Positions 1 through 8,672 are shown, counted from the first letter of the stretch. The stretch is DNA of 64,000 nt from Microvirga splendida (GCF_016427565.1 NZ_JAELXT010000018.1:1-64000), one strand, 5' to 3'. Numbers and translations are program-made. Notes: generated by a model from the letters alone, not told the origin.

Positions 1-208
1 AGGTTCTGGCAGGCTCGTCACCCGCCTCGATACGCCGCCTTTCTCAATCCAGCATCACCCACTTTCCGCCATAGCTCGTCGAAATGGCGGGCTCGGTTAA
101 CCCGAAACTCACTGCCCATTGTCGACGCCTCCCGGCGCAGCACTCACGCTCAAGAGTGGAACCTTGACCGTGAGGCTACGTTCCCCTCAAGGGATGTCAG
201 GAACTCAA

Positions 209-715
209 ATGCAGATGTTTGATCTAAACAAGGTTGCACAAGCGAGCGTGGTCGCATTGGTGCTCGGCGGATCAACTCTGGTGAGTACAGCGGCCGCTGT
301 AGCCGCGGATCTACCCTCGTATCTCGTGGATCAGGAAGCGGTTCTGGAGCGCCCACCAGTCCGGCATCGGCTTGCGGTCGAGGAGACGTATATCGCCCCA
401 CCGATCGAGCACAGGATCATTGAGCGCCGCGTGATCGAGCGCCGCTTTGTTGAGGGTTATGAAGGGCCTGCTCTGGTGCCGCAGCAGCCTCTGCCGATTG
501 TGTCTGTCGAGGATAGCGAAGGTTATGAGGGGCCTGCGTTGGTCCCTCCCCAGAATGTCCCGATCGTCTCTGTGCAACGGGGCGTGCCTTCACGGGTATA
601 CCGCGAGAGGATTGTAGGTATCCCTGCGCCCGTTGAGGAATGCCGCGTTGTCGTAACGAAGCAGATCGATGCCTACGGCGATGCCACAATGCGCAGAACA
701 AAAATCTGCGACTGA
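209..715 (+). CDS. Small secreted repeat protein
   Basis: I do not recognise the family. The first ~33 residues form a signal peptide (positive N-terminus, hydrophobic stretch, cleavage likely after VAA before DLP), so the 168-residue product should be periplasmic or exported. The mature part is rich in Arg, Glu, Pro and Val (IIERRVIERRF) and carries a tandem repeat of about 22 residues, each copy starting EGYEGPALVP and ending PIVSV. Two cysteines lie near the C-terminus (EECR, KICD). I chose the ATG at 209 because AGGA lies 6 bases upstream; ATGs at 194 and 119 are in frame but poorly placed. It ends 7 bases from a convergent secreted-protein gene. Low-complexity envelope protein is the best description. 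Confidence 0.6.
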   Translation: MQMFDLNKVAQASVVALVLGGSTLVSTAAAVAADLPSYLVDQEAVLERPPVRHRLAVEETYIAPPIEHRIIERRVIERRFVEGYEGPALVPQQPLPIVSVEDSEGYEGPALVPPQNVPIVSVQRGVPSRVYRERIVGIPAPVEECRVVVTKQIDAYGDATMRRTKICD

Positions 716-722
716 GGACTGC

Positions 723-1241
723 TTATCGTCCGCCTGACTCCTGCAGAGAGATGCCCACCGGCACTTTCAATTCCCCGTTCTCTTGGTCGAGGTCAATGAA
801 GTGATTGTTCTTGGGGATGACCAACCCATCCCCGATCTTTGGCAGCTTGGACAGGGCGGTGCAGATCATAGCCGAGCGCTCTCCCGACGCGGTCTCGGTG
901 CCAGTGAGCCGCGCAGCAGGCTGACCAGGACCTTGAAGGCTCCCGTCAATCCGCATGCCCTGATCAGGAAACGCCCAGATGAATAGCTGGCCCGTCTGCT
1001 CCCACCGGCCCGGCCATTCGCCCGGTTTCGTCCGGGAGGCATCGAAGATGTAGGGGCTCACCTCATCATTCTCGAACTCCCCTCCCCCAACGCCACCGCC
1101 CGGGTAGAAGGTGATCACGAACTGAGAGCGGTCGGTGGATCGGGTGCATTGCCAGAGCGAGCCTGCAAGGCTCATGCCGTCCGCAACAGCCGTGGGTGAC
1201 ACGAGGACAATCCCGATAGCGGCGAGCAGAAGGCTTCGCAT
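723..1241 (-). CDS. Hypothetical exported protein
   Basis: This 172-residue protein has a clear signal peptide (MRSLLLAAIGIVLVSPTAVA, cleavage near residue 20). The mature domain has two cysteines (LWQCTR and MICTAL) that could form a disulfide, and looks beta-rich (QFVITFYPGG, GRWEQTGQLFIW). No catalytic motif is visible and I cannot name the family. It is convergent with the secreted repeat protein at 209-715, and no gene lies between this one and the TIR-like gene at 1318-1935. A role in the periplasm is inferred only from the signal peptide. Confidence 0.6.
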   Translation of the reverse strand: MRSLLLAAIGIVLVSPTAVADGMSLAGSLWQCTRSTDRSQFVITFYPGGGVGGGEFENDEVSPYIFDASRTKPGEWPGRWEQTGQLFIWAFPDQGMRIDGSLQGPGQPAARLTGTETASGERSAMICTALSKLPKIGDGLVIPKNNHFIDLDQENGELKVPVGISLQESGGR

Positions 1242-1317
1242 GGTGCTCTCCAGTCAGGCGAGGTGACGGATCAACACCGTAGGCTGCGAGCCATTACCAA
1301 AAATGTCAGTCTGACGA

Positions 1318-1935
1318 TCAGGGCTCCTCGGTCAGATAGGCTTCGACCAACGCACCGAAGTCACCAAATGTCAGCTCCTCTGGCTCAAGTCCGCGCGCTT
1401 CACAGATGGCGTCCAACTGAGACTGGAAGACCTCAAACTCCTCGGCAATCCTGCGCCCGCCTGGAACTTTGGGATCCCGGCTTTGAGTGCGCAGCCATGT
1501 CGCAACCTGCTCGATGCATTTTCCAGGATCAGCGCCGTGCGAGTGAATGTCAGCTCCCGCGATGTCCGAGATGAAGCGCTGATAGCGGTATGGCTCTCGA
1601 TCGAGGACAAGAGCCCGCTTTGCTTTCTGGTTCTTGCTCCCATAACGCTTCGCCCCCAGGAAGAGGCCGAGCTCGAGCGGCATGTTGAACCGGGGCAACG
1701 GCGGGTCGCCATTGACCTCTGTCCGCGAAATATCATGTATGCCAAACCGGCATTCCTCGATGATCGCTTGGATCTTCGCGAGACGGTTTTCTGACGAGTC
1801 ATCCGCCTCAAGCGCACAGCGCGGGACGTACCCGGAGCGCAAGGCAGTGAAGACAATCGCCCAGAAGAAGGGCTTGTAGGTGGGATCGAACGGGCAGTTG
1901 ATGAAGACATCCCGCGCCGAGGTCGGGGCTGGCAT
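1318..1935 (-). CDS. TIR-like / nucleoside-hydrolase-like cytoplasmic protein
   Basis: The 205-residue protein begins with DVFINCPFDPTY (residues 9-20), followed by an ALE motif and later FNMPLELGLFLGAKRYG and ALVLDREPYRYQRF. This pattern belongs to a widespread uncharacterised family whose start resembles the first strand of TIR and nucleoside 2-deoxyribosyltransferase-like folds (hydrophobic-F-I-S/N-C-P-F-D). Several TIR-like proteins degrade NAD or make nucleotide signals in anti-phage immunity; that function here is inference. It is the last gene of a minus-strand cluster with an SMC-type ATPase and a nuclease-like protein. Its ATG overlaps a TAA stop (TAATG at 1938-1934) ending an open frame that continues from the upstream gene, suggesting translational coupling. 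Confidence 0.6.
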   Translation of the reverse strand: MPAPTSARDVFINCPFDPTYKPFFWAIVFTALRSGYVPRCALEADDSSENRLAKIQAIIEECRFGIHDISRTEVNGDPPLPRFNMPLELGLFLGAKRYGSKNQKAKRALVLDREPYRYQRFISDIAGADIHSHGADPGKCIEQVATWLRTQSRDPKVPGGRRIAEEFEVFQSQLDAICEARGLEPEELTFGDFGALVEAYLTEEP

Positions 1936-2114
1936 TAACGTTTAGCGGTCGACTTGCTGTTCAGCGCCAATCCTGTCTTGCGGATCGTCTCGCGGATTTG
2001 CTGGGCTGTGAAGTGGGTGGGCTTCGCCTTGGTCCGAAGCACGACGACACCGTCTCTGGTCTCCTTATTGAGCGCCGACCTCCCAGATCTCGGCCAGGGC
2101 CAAATGGAGTCGCT
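1936..2114 (-). other. Open frame between nuclease-like and TIR-like genes
   Basis: Reading past the TAA stop of the 2115-4058 gene in the same frame gives 59 further sense codons, ending in a TAA that overlaps the ATG of the TIR-like gene. The second half looks protein-like: a basic segment TRDGVVVLRTKAKPTHF followed by a helical stretch (AQQIRETIRKTGLALNSK), resembling part of a helix-turn-helix. The only in-frame initiators are an ATT near the top and a GTG that leaves 35 codons; AAGGAG lies 18 bases before that GTG, which is too far for a good site. It may be a small coupled ORF, a readthrough extension, or the C-terminus lost to a nonsense mutation. Confidence 0.35.
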
Positions 2115-4058
2115 TTAGGTCAGAGCGGTTTTTGGCACATCGGACGGCGTGTGTCGCATCCCCTGAACCCTGAACAGGACGACTGCGTTCTCGACACCGC
2201 TCTCAGCCACGGTACGATAGTGGACCGAGATCTGGTCGCGGATGTTGGGCTGCGCACCCTTCCGGTCGAACAGATCAAGCACCATCAGCATCGAGAAGCT
2301 CACCGTCGTGCCCTGGTACGAGATGGCTTGCGGGCCGTACCGGTCAACGAGTTGCTCGGGCGTCTGGTTCGGGAAGGAGCGCTTGAGCTCTGCCGTGGTC
2401 TTGACCCACGTGTGGGTGAACAGGATGTCGACCCGGCCTCCGCCCAGATCCCGTGCCTCTGCGGTGCAGTTGCCAGCAAGGAGAGAGCCCATCAGGAAGT
2501 TGAGGAAATCATGCTGGAGTGCCTCCTCAAGCGGCGGATTGTCTTTGTCACGGTTGAACAGGTAGGCCACGCCAGGAAACGACGCGACGCTGAGATTGTA
2601 CCGCGAGACCACAAACCGGGTGGCATAGAGAACGAGAACGCCGAAGAACTGCCTCGCATCGGAGTGATCGCGGAAGTCGACGTTTCGCTTGAGGTCGTCG
2701 ATCACCTGTCCGATCACGCCGTCGACGATCCTTGAGGTCGTGTTGTCGAGGATCGTCAGGGCATCGGCCTCGATGAGGGCAGAGACCGTGGATCGGGCGT
2801 CTTCCGGGAGCTGCTCAATGATGGCGGCGGTCGGTGAGCTTCCGGCCGCCGCCTCGGAAGGGCGGCGGCTGACAAGTCCCTCGTAGGCGTCCCTCACTTG
2901 GTCACGGAGGCTGGCGGCGTCGCCCAACATCGTCGATTCCGCATTCTCGCGAATCCATTGTTCCAGCACGTGGAGCGCGCCCAGCTCCCGCTGCATGGTG
3001 CCGACGATCCTTGGCCTGACGACGGCATCGAGGCCACCATCGTCGGCGCGGCGCAACATGCTCCGACTTGCCGCGTACACGGCGAGGAGTTCCTCCTCCA
3101 TCACCATGGCGGCCTTGAGCCAAGCCCCTTTGGTCAGCTTGTCATGGAGGGCGCCCAACCGCATGGCGAGCGCGGACCAATGGATGCTCTCCGTGTTTTT
3201 GGCCCCGAGCCAAGAGGCCGTCTCGGGTTGGCGGTCAGAGGTGGTCAGGAACGCGGTGTATGCGAAAGCCGTGGCCCTGATCGCGTCGATGCGACCCTCA
3301 AGATCGTCCGCCATGCGCCCGCCCTGGAAATCGACCAGGATATCGAGGCAGCGGCGGTAGAGCTGAGCGTCGATGCGAGCCTCGCTCGTGGTCTCAGCGC
3401 GTGCGAACCAGTCACGGGCACGCTCGAAGGCCGTGATGGCGTCGTCGCGGGTCGTCGCGTCCAGCCCCGTGCGCAGGCAGTCAAGGCCGAGCTCCATGGC
3501 AGCCTCGTCCTCGGCCTCTGGAACCTGGACGAGCGTCGCGAGCGTTCCGCGGAGGGCCTTGTTGTCCGGCCGGTGGGCGAGGACGGCACCGGCGACGGCC
3601 GCGGCATGACGCAGAAAGTCGCCGTCGTCCTCGGGTTCGAGATCGACCAGTTCGCCGAGCAGCCGGTGAAGGAGCCCTTCGTTCGACTGGGCGAGGATCA
3701 TCGTGGCCTTGAGGGCATGGGCGCGGGTGCCGTAATCCCCGTTCCGATCAATGGCTCGGTCGAGGAAGGCGCGCCCAAGAGCCTTGCGGCTCGGTGCCGG
3801 GAATACATTGCCCCACCCTAGCCATGTGGCGATCTCCATCATGGCCACGATGTCGGCTGCCTTGACTAGCTCGATGGCCGCTGGGCCTGCGAGGTCGGCC
3901 TGCGGATGCGAGGCGAGAGCGATGAACAGTTCAGCACCCCCGACCCCTGCGGCATGGGCATGGACGGCCTCGGCAAGTTGGGCGGCCGCCACGGTCCCAA
4001 GGTCGACGTCATCACCACCCTCCGCCGCAAGGAGCCGCTGCACCAAGTCCGTTGTCAC
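2115..4058 (-). CDS. Large helical protein with C-terminal PD-(D/E)XK-like nuclease signature
   Basis: The product is 647 residues. Residues 1-450 are almost entirely helical with many Ala/Leu heptads and no recognised motif. The C-terminal third contains an ordered signature: EEALQHDFLNFL (from 511), then GGGRVDILF with Asp544, and TAELKRSF with Glu557 and Lys559. The spacing Asp-(12)-Glu-Leu-Lys preceded by a Glu-containing helix is that of PD-(D/E)XK nucleases. I infer a DNA-cleaving effector or processing enzyme. The start is GTG, supported by GAGGG about 8 bases upstream. The gene lies 11 bases after the SMC-type ATPase gene, so both are surely co-transcribed. The match is by eye and needs a profile search. 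Confidence 0.6.
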   Translation of the reverse strand: MTTDLVQRLLAAEGGDDVDLGTVAAAQLAEAVHAHAAGVGGAELFIALASHPQADLAGPAAIELVKAADIVAMMEIATWLGWGNVFPAPSRKALGRAFLDRAIDRNGDYGTRAHALKATMILAQSNEGLLHRLLGELVDLEPEDDGDFLRHAAAVAGAVLAHRPDNKALRGTLATLVQVPEAEDEAAMELGLDCLRTGLDATTRDDAITAFERARDWFARAETTSEARIDAQLYRRCLDILVDFQGGRMADDLEGRIDAIRATAFAYTAFLTTSDRQPETASWLGAKNTESIHWSALAMRLGALHDKLTKGAWLKAAMVMEEELLAVYAASRSMLRRADDGGLDAVVRPRIVGTMQRELGALHVLEQWIRENAESTMLGDAASLRDQVRDAYEGLVSRRPSEAAAGSSPTAAIIEQLPEDARSTVSALIEADALTILDNTTSRIVDGVIGQVIDDLKRNVDFRDHSDARQFFGVLVLYATRFVVSRYNLSVASFPGVAYLFNRDKDNPPLEEALQHDFLNFLMGSLLAGNCTAEARDLGGGRVDILFTHTWVKTTAELKRSFPNQTPEQLVDRYGPQAISYQGTTVSFSMLMVLDLFDRKGAQPNIRDQISVHYRTVAESGVENAVVLFRVQGMRHTPSDVPKTALT

Positions 4059-4069
4059 CGTCGAATCCC

Positions 4070-6043
4070 TCAGAACAGGAAGCTATCACCTTCAGCATGG
4101 TATTGATGTCCGCCAAGGACAACGTCGCGGAGCTCGGGCCGAGCGACCGCGCCGACAATGATCTGGATGTCGTCCGTCTGGTCAATCGCCTGCTGGACGC
4201 TGGCAAGCAGCGCGGCGAAGTCGACGCCCGTCATCTCCTGGGCCGCCGGGCTGTCGAGCACGAGCAGGCCTGGATGGCGCCCGAACTGCCTCTTGCGGGA
4301 GACAGCGATGATCGCGAGCGCGGCGGCAATGCGCACCCTTAGTCTCTCGCCGAGGTTGAGCTTCGTGAAGCTCGTAGGGGTGCCGCCCTGCACGATGCTG
4401 AGCGCCCCTCCAGTCCCCCACTCCATACTCTCGACGTTCTCGACGCCGAACAGCCGTGACAGACGGGTGATCTCCTGCGAGGCCTCGGAAAGGATCTCCC
4501 TGGCCAGGCCGTCGTACAGGGATTTCGTGACGGCCACGGTGGCGATCAGGATCTTTTCGTCATCTGGGGCAGCGTCGCTGGCCGTCTGTCCCTCTGTCTC
4601 GGCAATGAGCCCATGCAGTTGCTCGGCCTGGGCCTCCAAGCCACGGATCTCTAATTCGAGCTCGGCCTCGCCTTCAGATGCCATTTCCGCTTCTATGCCA
4701 TGGATAGCTTTGAGGGCATCCGCGAGCTTGGCCTCCGCTGCGCGCATCGCCCGTGTGGTGGTGGCCACCTCCGTCTCAAGCCGGGCGACCGACGCGGCCG
4801 CGTCTTCCACGTCGGCCTCCAGATCCACCAGGCGGATCGCCTCCTCCGGATCAGCCTCGGTGTGCCGTGTGCCACAGACGGCGCAGACCTCAGCCGCCTC
4901 GGCGGCTTGGTATTTCGTGCTGTCGATCCCTGTCTCGCACGACGGGCAGCAGACGGGCTTGAGCTGACGGAACACGACCCCTGCTGCGCGGTCGTCGCGC
5001 AGTTGTTGCAGCGCCCTCCGGGTATCCGCGAGGATGGTCCGAGCGCCAGTCAGCTGCTGCTCCAGTGCACCTGCCTGTCCCCTCACCTCGTCCACGGCGT
5101 TCCTCAACGTGACGAGTTCGGCGTCGCGCGTGACGAGGTCGAGGCGAAGGCGTGCCCGGTCCACCGCTGGGCGATAACGACGGCGGGCGCCGTTGAGCGC
5201 GCGCTCAACGGCGTCGAGGCGCTCGCGCAGGCGCGGGGTCGCCTTGTCCGGCTTGCCGCGTCGCTCGCGTTGATTGGCTTGGACACGTTTGAGTGCCGTG
5301 GATGCTGCCGAGTAGGTGCTGATCCAAGGCAGGCCCATGAAGAGCTGGAGCAGCCGAAGCGGCATGGCATCCACTCTGATCTCGCCGAAGATGGCATTCC
5401 CCGGCCCACTGACGAAGAGGGCCGACGAGATCGCAGGCCAGCTGTGTGTGGTGGACTGTCCGCTCTCATTGAAGGCGTGAAACTTGGTGAACGCCAACTC
5501 TGTCATGAGGGCGTCCTCAACCGCGAGGGCGAGGTGCTGGCCTGCGGGCCCTTGGTAGAGGTCCAACCAGTCATCTCCGCCGGAACGTCGCGAGAAGGTG
5601 CCCCGCACGGTCTCCAAGGCATCGTCCCCTGAAGGCTTCTCGACGATAATGCGATAGGCAACGGCATCTACGTCGAACTCAGCTTCGACATGGCTGAGCC
5701 AGCGCCAGACATCCGGCTTGATCCGACCCGGGAATTCTCCGCGGATGCTGCTCTGGATGACGTTGAGGAGCGATGATTTTCCACGCGAGTTCCGGTCGGA
5801 GAGCACCGCCCACAATCCAGTTCCGAACTTCCAGGTACGGTCGAACGGACCATCCTGATCGGTGCCCATCTTCTCGCCCTTGAGGGTGACGGACCGGACA
5901 GTCACGCGGCGGCGGCGCGGGAGTGTCGCCTGAGGCTCGATGCCATGCCGGTCAAGAACGCTCTGCACGGTCGCGACCGGCACGCTGGCCTTGGCAGCGA
6001 TAGCGTCGAGCCACTGGGCGGCGGTGGCTTGGTTCGTGGTCAT
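4070..6043 (-). CDS. SMC/Rad50-like ABC ATPase with zinc hook
   Basis: This 657-residue protein has the split ATPase architecture of Rad50, SMC and ABC-3C/Lamassu ATPases. An N-terminal helical domain (1-50) precedes a Walker A motif (SDRNSRGKSS, Lys89). Two coiled-coil arms (about 245-350 and 400-490) flank a zinc hook with Cys366-P-S-Cys369 and Cys387-A-V-Cys390. The C-terminal lobe carries a signature-like LNLGERLRVRI (562-572) and a Walker B LLVLDSPA in which Asp597 is followed by Ser instead of the usual catalytic Glu. The ATG overlaps the upstream stop (ATGA) and has AAGGG 6 bases before it. It probably binds or senses DNA and controls the downstream nuclease-like protein; that role is inferred from family and context. 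Confidence 0.75.
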   Translation of the reverse strand: MTTNQATAAQWLDAIAAKASVPVATVQSVLDRHGIEPQATLPRRRRVTVRSVTLKGEKMGTDQDGPFDRTWKFGTGLWAVLSDRNSRGKSSLLNVIQSSIRGEFPGRIKPDVWRWLSHVEAEFDVDAVAYRIIVEKPSGDDALETVRGTFSRRSGGDDWLDLYQGPAGQHLALAVEDALMTELAFTKFHAFNESGQSTTHSWPAISSALFVSGPGNAIFGEIRVDAMPLRLLQLFMGLPWISTYSAASTALKRVQANQRERRGKPDKATPRLRERLDAVERALNGARRRYRPAVDRARLRLDLVTRDAELVTLRNAVDEVRGQAGALEQQLTGARTILADTRRALQQLRDDRAAGVVFRQLKPVCCPSCETGIDSTKYQAAEAAEVCAVCGTRHTEADPEEAIRLVDLEADVEDAAASVARLETEVATTTRAMRAAEAKLADALKAIHGIEAEMASEGEAELELEIRGLEAQAEQLHGLIAETEGQTASDAAPDDEKILIATVAVTKSLYDGLAREILSEASQEITRLSRLFGVENVESMEWGTGGALSIVQGGTPTSFTKLNLGERLRVRIAAALAIIAVSRKRQFGRHPGLLVLDSPAAQEMTGVDFAALLASVQQAIDQTDDIQIIVGAVARPELRDVVLGGHQYHAEGDSFLF

Positions 6044-6762
6044 AGCGATCCCTTCAGGCGCTTGAGGCGGGCGAGCACGCGGTCCTTGATCTGGGGGATC
6101 TCGGTCCCATGGGGGGCGTCGCGGTACTCGGGATGTAGATACTGGTCGTCCTTGAGGCTGGAGCCGCTGCGGAAGCCCGCCAGCGTCATGACGAGATCGA
6201 CGCGGTCGCGGTACCAGACGAGGGCCGGCTGCTCCCGAATGGCACGCTCCATGAACTCATGTGCAGGAGGCAGGATCTCGAAGTCGTGACGGCGCTGACC
6301 GGCGATCTGCTTCAGTGGCCGGACGAGGCCATAGGACCGCAGGATCGAGAGGGGCTGCTCGATATTCTGAAACGCGCCGCGGCGCCAGCGGACCATTTTG
6401 ACCGTCCGCACGTCAGGCTCGTCGGCATCGAAGATCTGCTCCACCAAGGCCAAGAGTGCCGGCTCACCTTCGGCCTCATAGCGGGTAAGGAGCTCGTCGG
6501 CGAGATAGTCGGGATAGCGGACGAGGAAGTCGATTGCCATCGCGCGCTTCTCGCCGCGGAAGATCCGGTTCGCGCCGGTCCCCTCGCCCACCGGGTCCGG
6601 CTCCTCGCTTCCTAGGGCAAGAATGAACAGCAGCCTGACGGCATCGCGATGGTGGAAGCCAGCCTGCGTTGCGCCAGCAGGCACGCCGTGCGTGCCACGC
6701 GTGTTGGCAGCTGTCATTTTCCGGTCCACGTCCATCCCGTTAAATTTTCCTGCCCGGTACAT
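6040..6762 (-). CDS. First gene of ATPase operon; possible middle component
   Basis: I do not recognise this 240-residue soluble protein. It is the promoter-proximal gene of the minus-strand operon and overlaps the ATPase gene by 4 bases (ATGA), a strong sign of a shared complex. The centre (FLVRYPDYLADELLTRYE, then SILRSYGLVRPLKQ and HDFEILPPAHEFMERAI) looks helical with a winged-helix flavour, which would fit the small middle component of ABC-3C/Lamassu-type systems. That is analogy, not demonstrated homology. The start is uncertain: ATGs at 6762, 6735 and 6717 are in frame and none has a strong ribosome-binding site. The roughly 270 bases upstream hold no other convincing gene and presumably contain the operon promoter. 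Confidence 0.55.
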   Translation of the reverse strand: MYRAGKFNGMDVDRKMTAANTRGTHGVPAGATQAGFHHRDAVRLLFILALGSEEPDPVGEGTGANRIFRGEKRAMAIDFLVRYPDYLADELLTRYEAEGEPALLALVEQIFDADEPDVRTVKMVRWRRGAFQNIEQPLSILRSYGLVRPLKQIAGQRRHDFEILPPAHEFMERAIREQPALVWYRDRVDLVMTLAGFRSGSSLKDDQYLHPEYRDAPHGTEIPQIKDRVLARLKRLKGSL

Positions 6763-7032
6763 GCCACATTGTGCGGGTGATCCTATATCTGCAATCGTTC
6801 AGCCTGTTCGCAAGCGAGATGTTAGCCGTAGAGGATATCAGTGAAGACGGGAGCTGGACCTTCTTGGCTTGCCGGAGTAGCGGACGTCTCCGGCTCGGCT
6901 TGATCCTGAGCCTTGTAGAGGGGCGAGAAGATGGCCAGAGCTCTGGTCACGCGGTCAGACAATGACGGCTACGTGTTCACTGTAATTTGCCTGCTAGCAC
7001 GCCCATCTTGCATTGCATCTAGACAGTGTGTC

Positions 7033-8175
7033 TCAGACTATTCCCCATGCCCGATAGCGCCGTCGGCCGGTCAATTCCCTCGGCAGCGCTCCTCCCAACT
7101 GCAGGAGCATCAGGTCCACGGCCTTGGGGGTGACCTTGAGGAGTTTGGCACCCAGAGGCACAGTCACCAGAGGGCGCGACAGGAACAGATCAACGAGCTC
7201 GGGCAGCTTGGAATTGCTGCGGCATTTATCGGCTACCCGGTTCATCAACTCCCGGGCCAGGATTAGCCGCTCAAGATCCTTGTTTGCGATCTCGACGGCT
7301 TCTTCGAGCACCTGACAGAAGCCCTGCAGCTTTTCGAGGATCCCTTCCCTACCCTGCGGCCGGAATTTCGATTTCTTGAAGCCAGCTGCGAGCGGCAGGA
7401 GATGATTGGTCACTCCTCGAGCTCGGAGGATCGACGCGGCCATGGTCAATCCGAGCCAGGGTTGCCGGGTGTACAGGTTCAGATCTAGCCAGGCATCCCA
7501 GGCGACAGCGGCCGCGGCGACCGACGGCCAGTGGGAAACCCGCTTCACGAGATCGAGCCAGGCGTCCTCATTCTCGGCCTCGTCTACGTCCGGATCATAG
7601 ACCAGGTGCGATCGGCTCTTGGGCAGTGGCGTTTCGCCGGCGAGAACCTTATCGGTGCGATCAAGGAGCGCATCAATCTCCGCGAAATGTGCCTTCCACG
7701 GATCCGCGTCGTTGGCGAAGGCCGGATAGGCGTCGTCATCGTCTGAAGCGACTTTCCTTCTCCCCTTGGCCTTTGGCTCTTCGGGTTTGACCGGCCCGAC
7801 CCCTCGCAAGGCGGCTAACCCGTCATAGGAGATCGGCCAGGGCGCCTTCCTAGCCATTGCGGTCCGTCGCGCCCTGAGAGCCGATGCAGCTCTGGTGATC
7901 TCGTGCGTTGGGCTCCGAACGTCCATGCCAGCGTCGTGCAGCACCAGGTCGCCGATATCGACCAGATGCCCGTCCAGGATCAGCGCCCGCACAGCCTCAT
8001 TCATGTCGCACCGGGACTGCCAGCCAGCGGACAAGCCAGATGCCTCAAGGCGAGCATCGAACGATTTAATCTCGAGCGCGACTTTCTCTAGTCGGCCGAT
8101 GATCTTCTCCCAAGGGATCTCCGGGAGCAAAAAGCTCTTTGGTTGCTCTTGATCAGAGGCAGAGAAATTGAGCAT
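7033..8175 (-). CDS. DUF1612 / helix-turn-helix plasmid protein (RHE_PE00001-like)
   Basis: The 380-residue product matches my memory of the DUF1612 plus helix-turn-helix family common on rhizobial plasmids: an N-terminal region with IPWEKIIGRLEKVALEIKSFD, a central APWPISYDGLAALRGVG segment, and a C-terminal DNA-binding helix-turn-helix (VPLGAKLLKVTPKAVDLML). It probably binds DNA and may act in plasmid maintenance; its biochemical role is unknown to me. I chose the ATG at 8175 because AAGGGGG lies about 7 bases upstream; an ATG at 8193 is in frame but lacks one. It sits between the candidate defence operon and the partition genes. Confidence 0.65.
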   Translation of the reverse strand: MLNFSASDQEQPKSFLLPEIPWEKIIGRLEKVALEIKSFDARLEASGLSAGWQSRCDMNEAVRALILDGHLVDIGDLVLHDAGMDVRSPTHEITRAASALRARRTAMARKAPWPISYDGLAALRGVGPVKPEEPKAKGRRKVASDDDDAYPAFANDADPWKAHFAEIDALLDRTDKVLAGETPLPKSRSHLVYDPDVDEAENEDAWLDLVKRVSHWPSVAAAAVAWDAWLDLNLYTRQPWLGLTMAASILRARGVTNHLLPLAAGFKKSKFRPQGREGILEKLQGFCQVLEEAVEIANKDLERLILARELMNRVADKCRSNSKLPELVDLFLSRPLVTVPLGAKLLKVTPKAVDLMLLQLGGALPRELTGRRRYRAWGIV

Positions 8176-8672
8176 GCCCCACCCCCTTGTCATCGCGTCG
8201 GGTCAGCCTTTCACCAGGAGGCCCTGGGAAGCCCCATAGACTGAATTTCGACTAACGGCTAAGTTATTGTTTTACTTCCTTTCGCTAACCTGGCAACCAA
8301 ATAAATTCGGTGTTCGCTACGGTGAGGGGTACGTCGCCTCAGCGCCTGTTTTCTCGCACAGCTGAGCGTCACGCTGCTTTAGCCCTTAGCGTATTTTTGG
8401 GTACACTTCTTGCGCCCTCCCCCATGAGGCGGCTGCGTTCCCTATCCGGGAATCCACAGCGTCCTGCCTCCGAAATACGCCAAACCTGACTTCCAACCGG
8501 CCCTATGGAGCGGAGTTATGTTATATCTCCGGGAGCTCTTAACCGCGCGAAGAAACGGTCAGTTGCCCGCAACAAGCAAAAGTTTACAACCCCGCGCACG
8601 ATATTCCAACTCCTGTTCATAACGCACCGTTCCTCCCCGCCTTCTGCACGTATTGCGCCACCATAGACTGGT
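8176..8672. other. Intergenic region, no gene seen
   Basis: About 500 bases without a convincing gene. An A+T-rich stretch near 8255-8305 could hold the promoter of the minus-strand DUF1612 gene or an origin-like segment. No parS-type palindrome and no repC reading frame is present here. Confidence 0.4.

Noticed and set aside
18-119. A short minus-strand frame of 33 codons at the window edge
   Set aside because: Too short to assign, no ribosome-binding site and no family resemblance.
2898-3821. A 307-codon plus-strand frame inside the nuclease-like gene
   Set aside because: Opposite a better-supported gene with coupled neighbours; no recognisable content.
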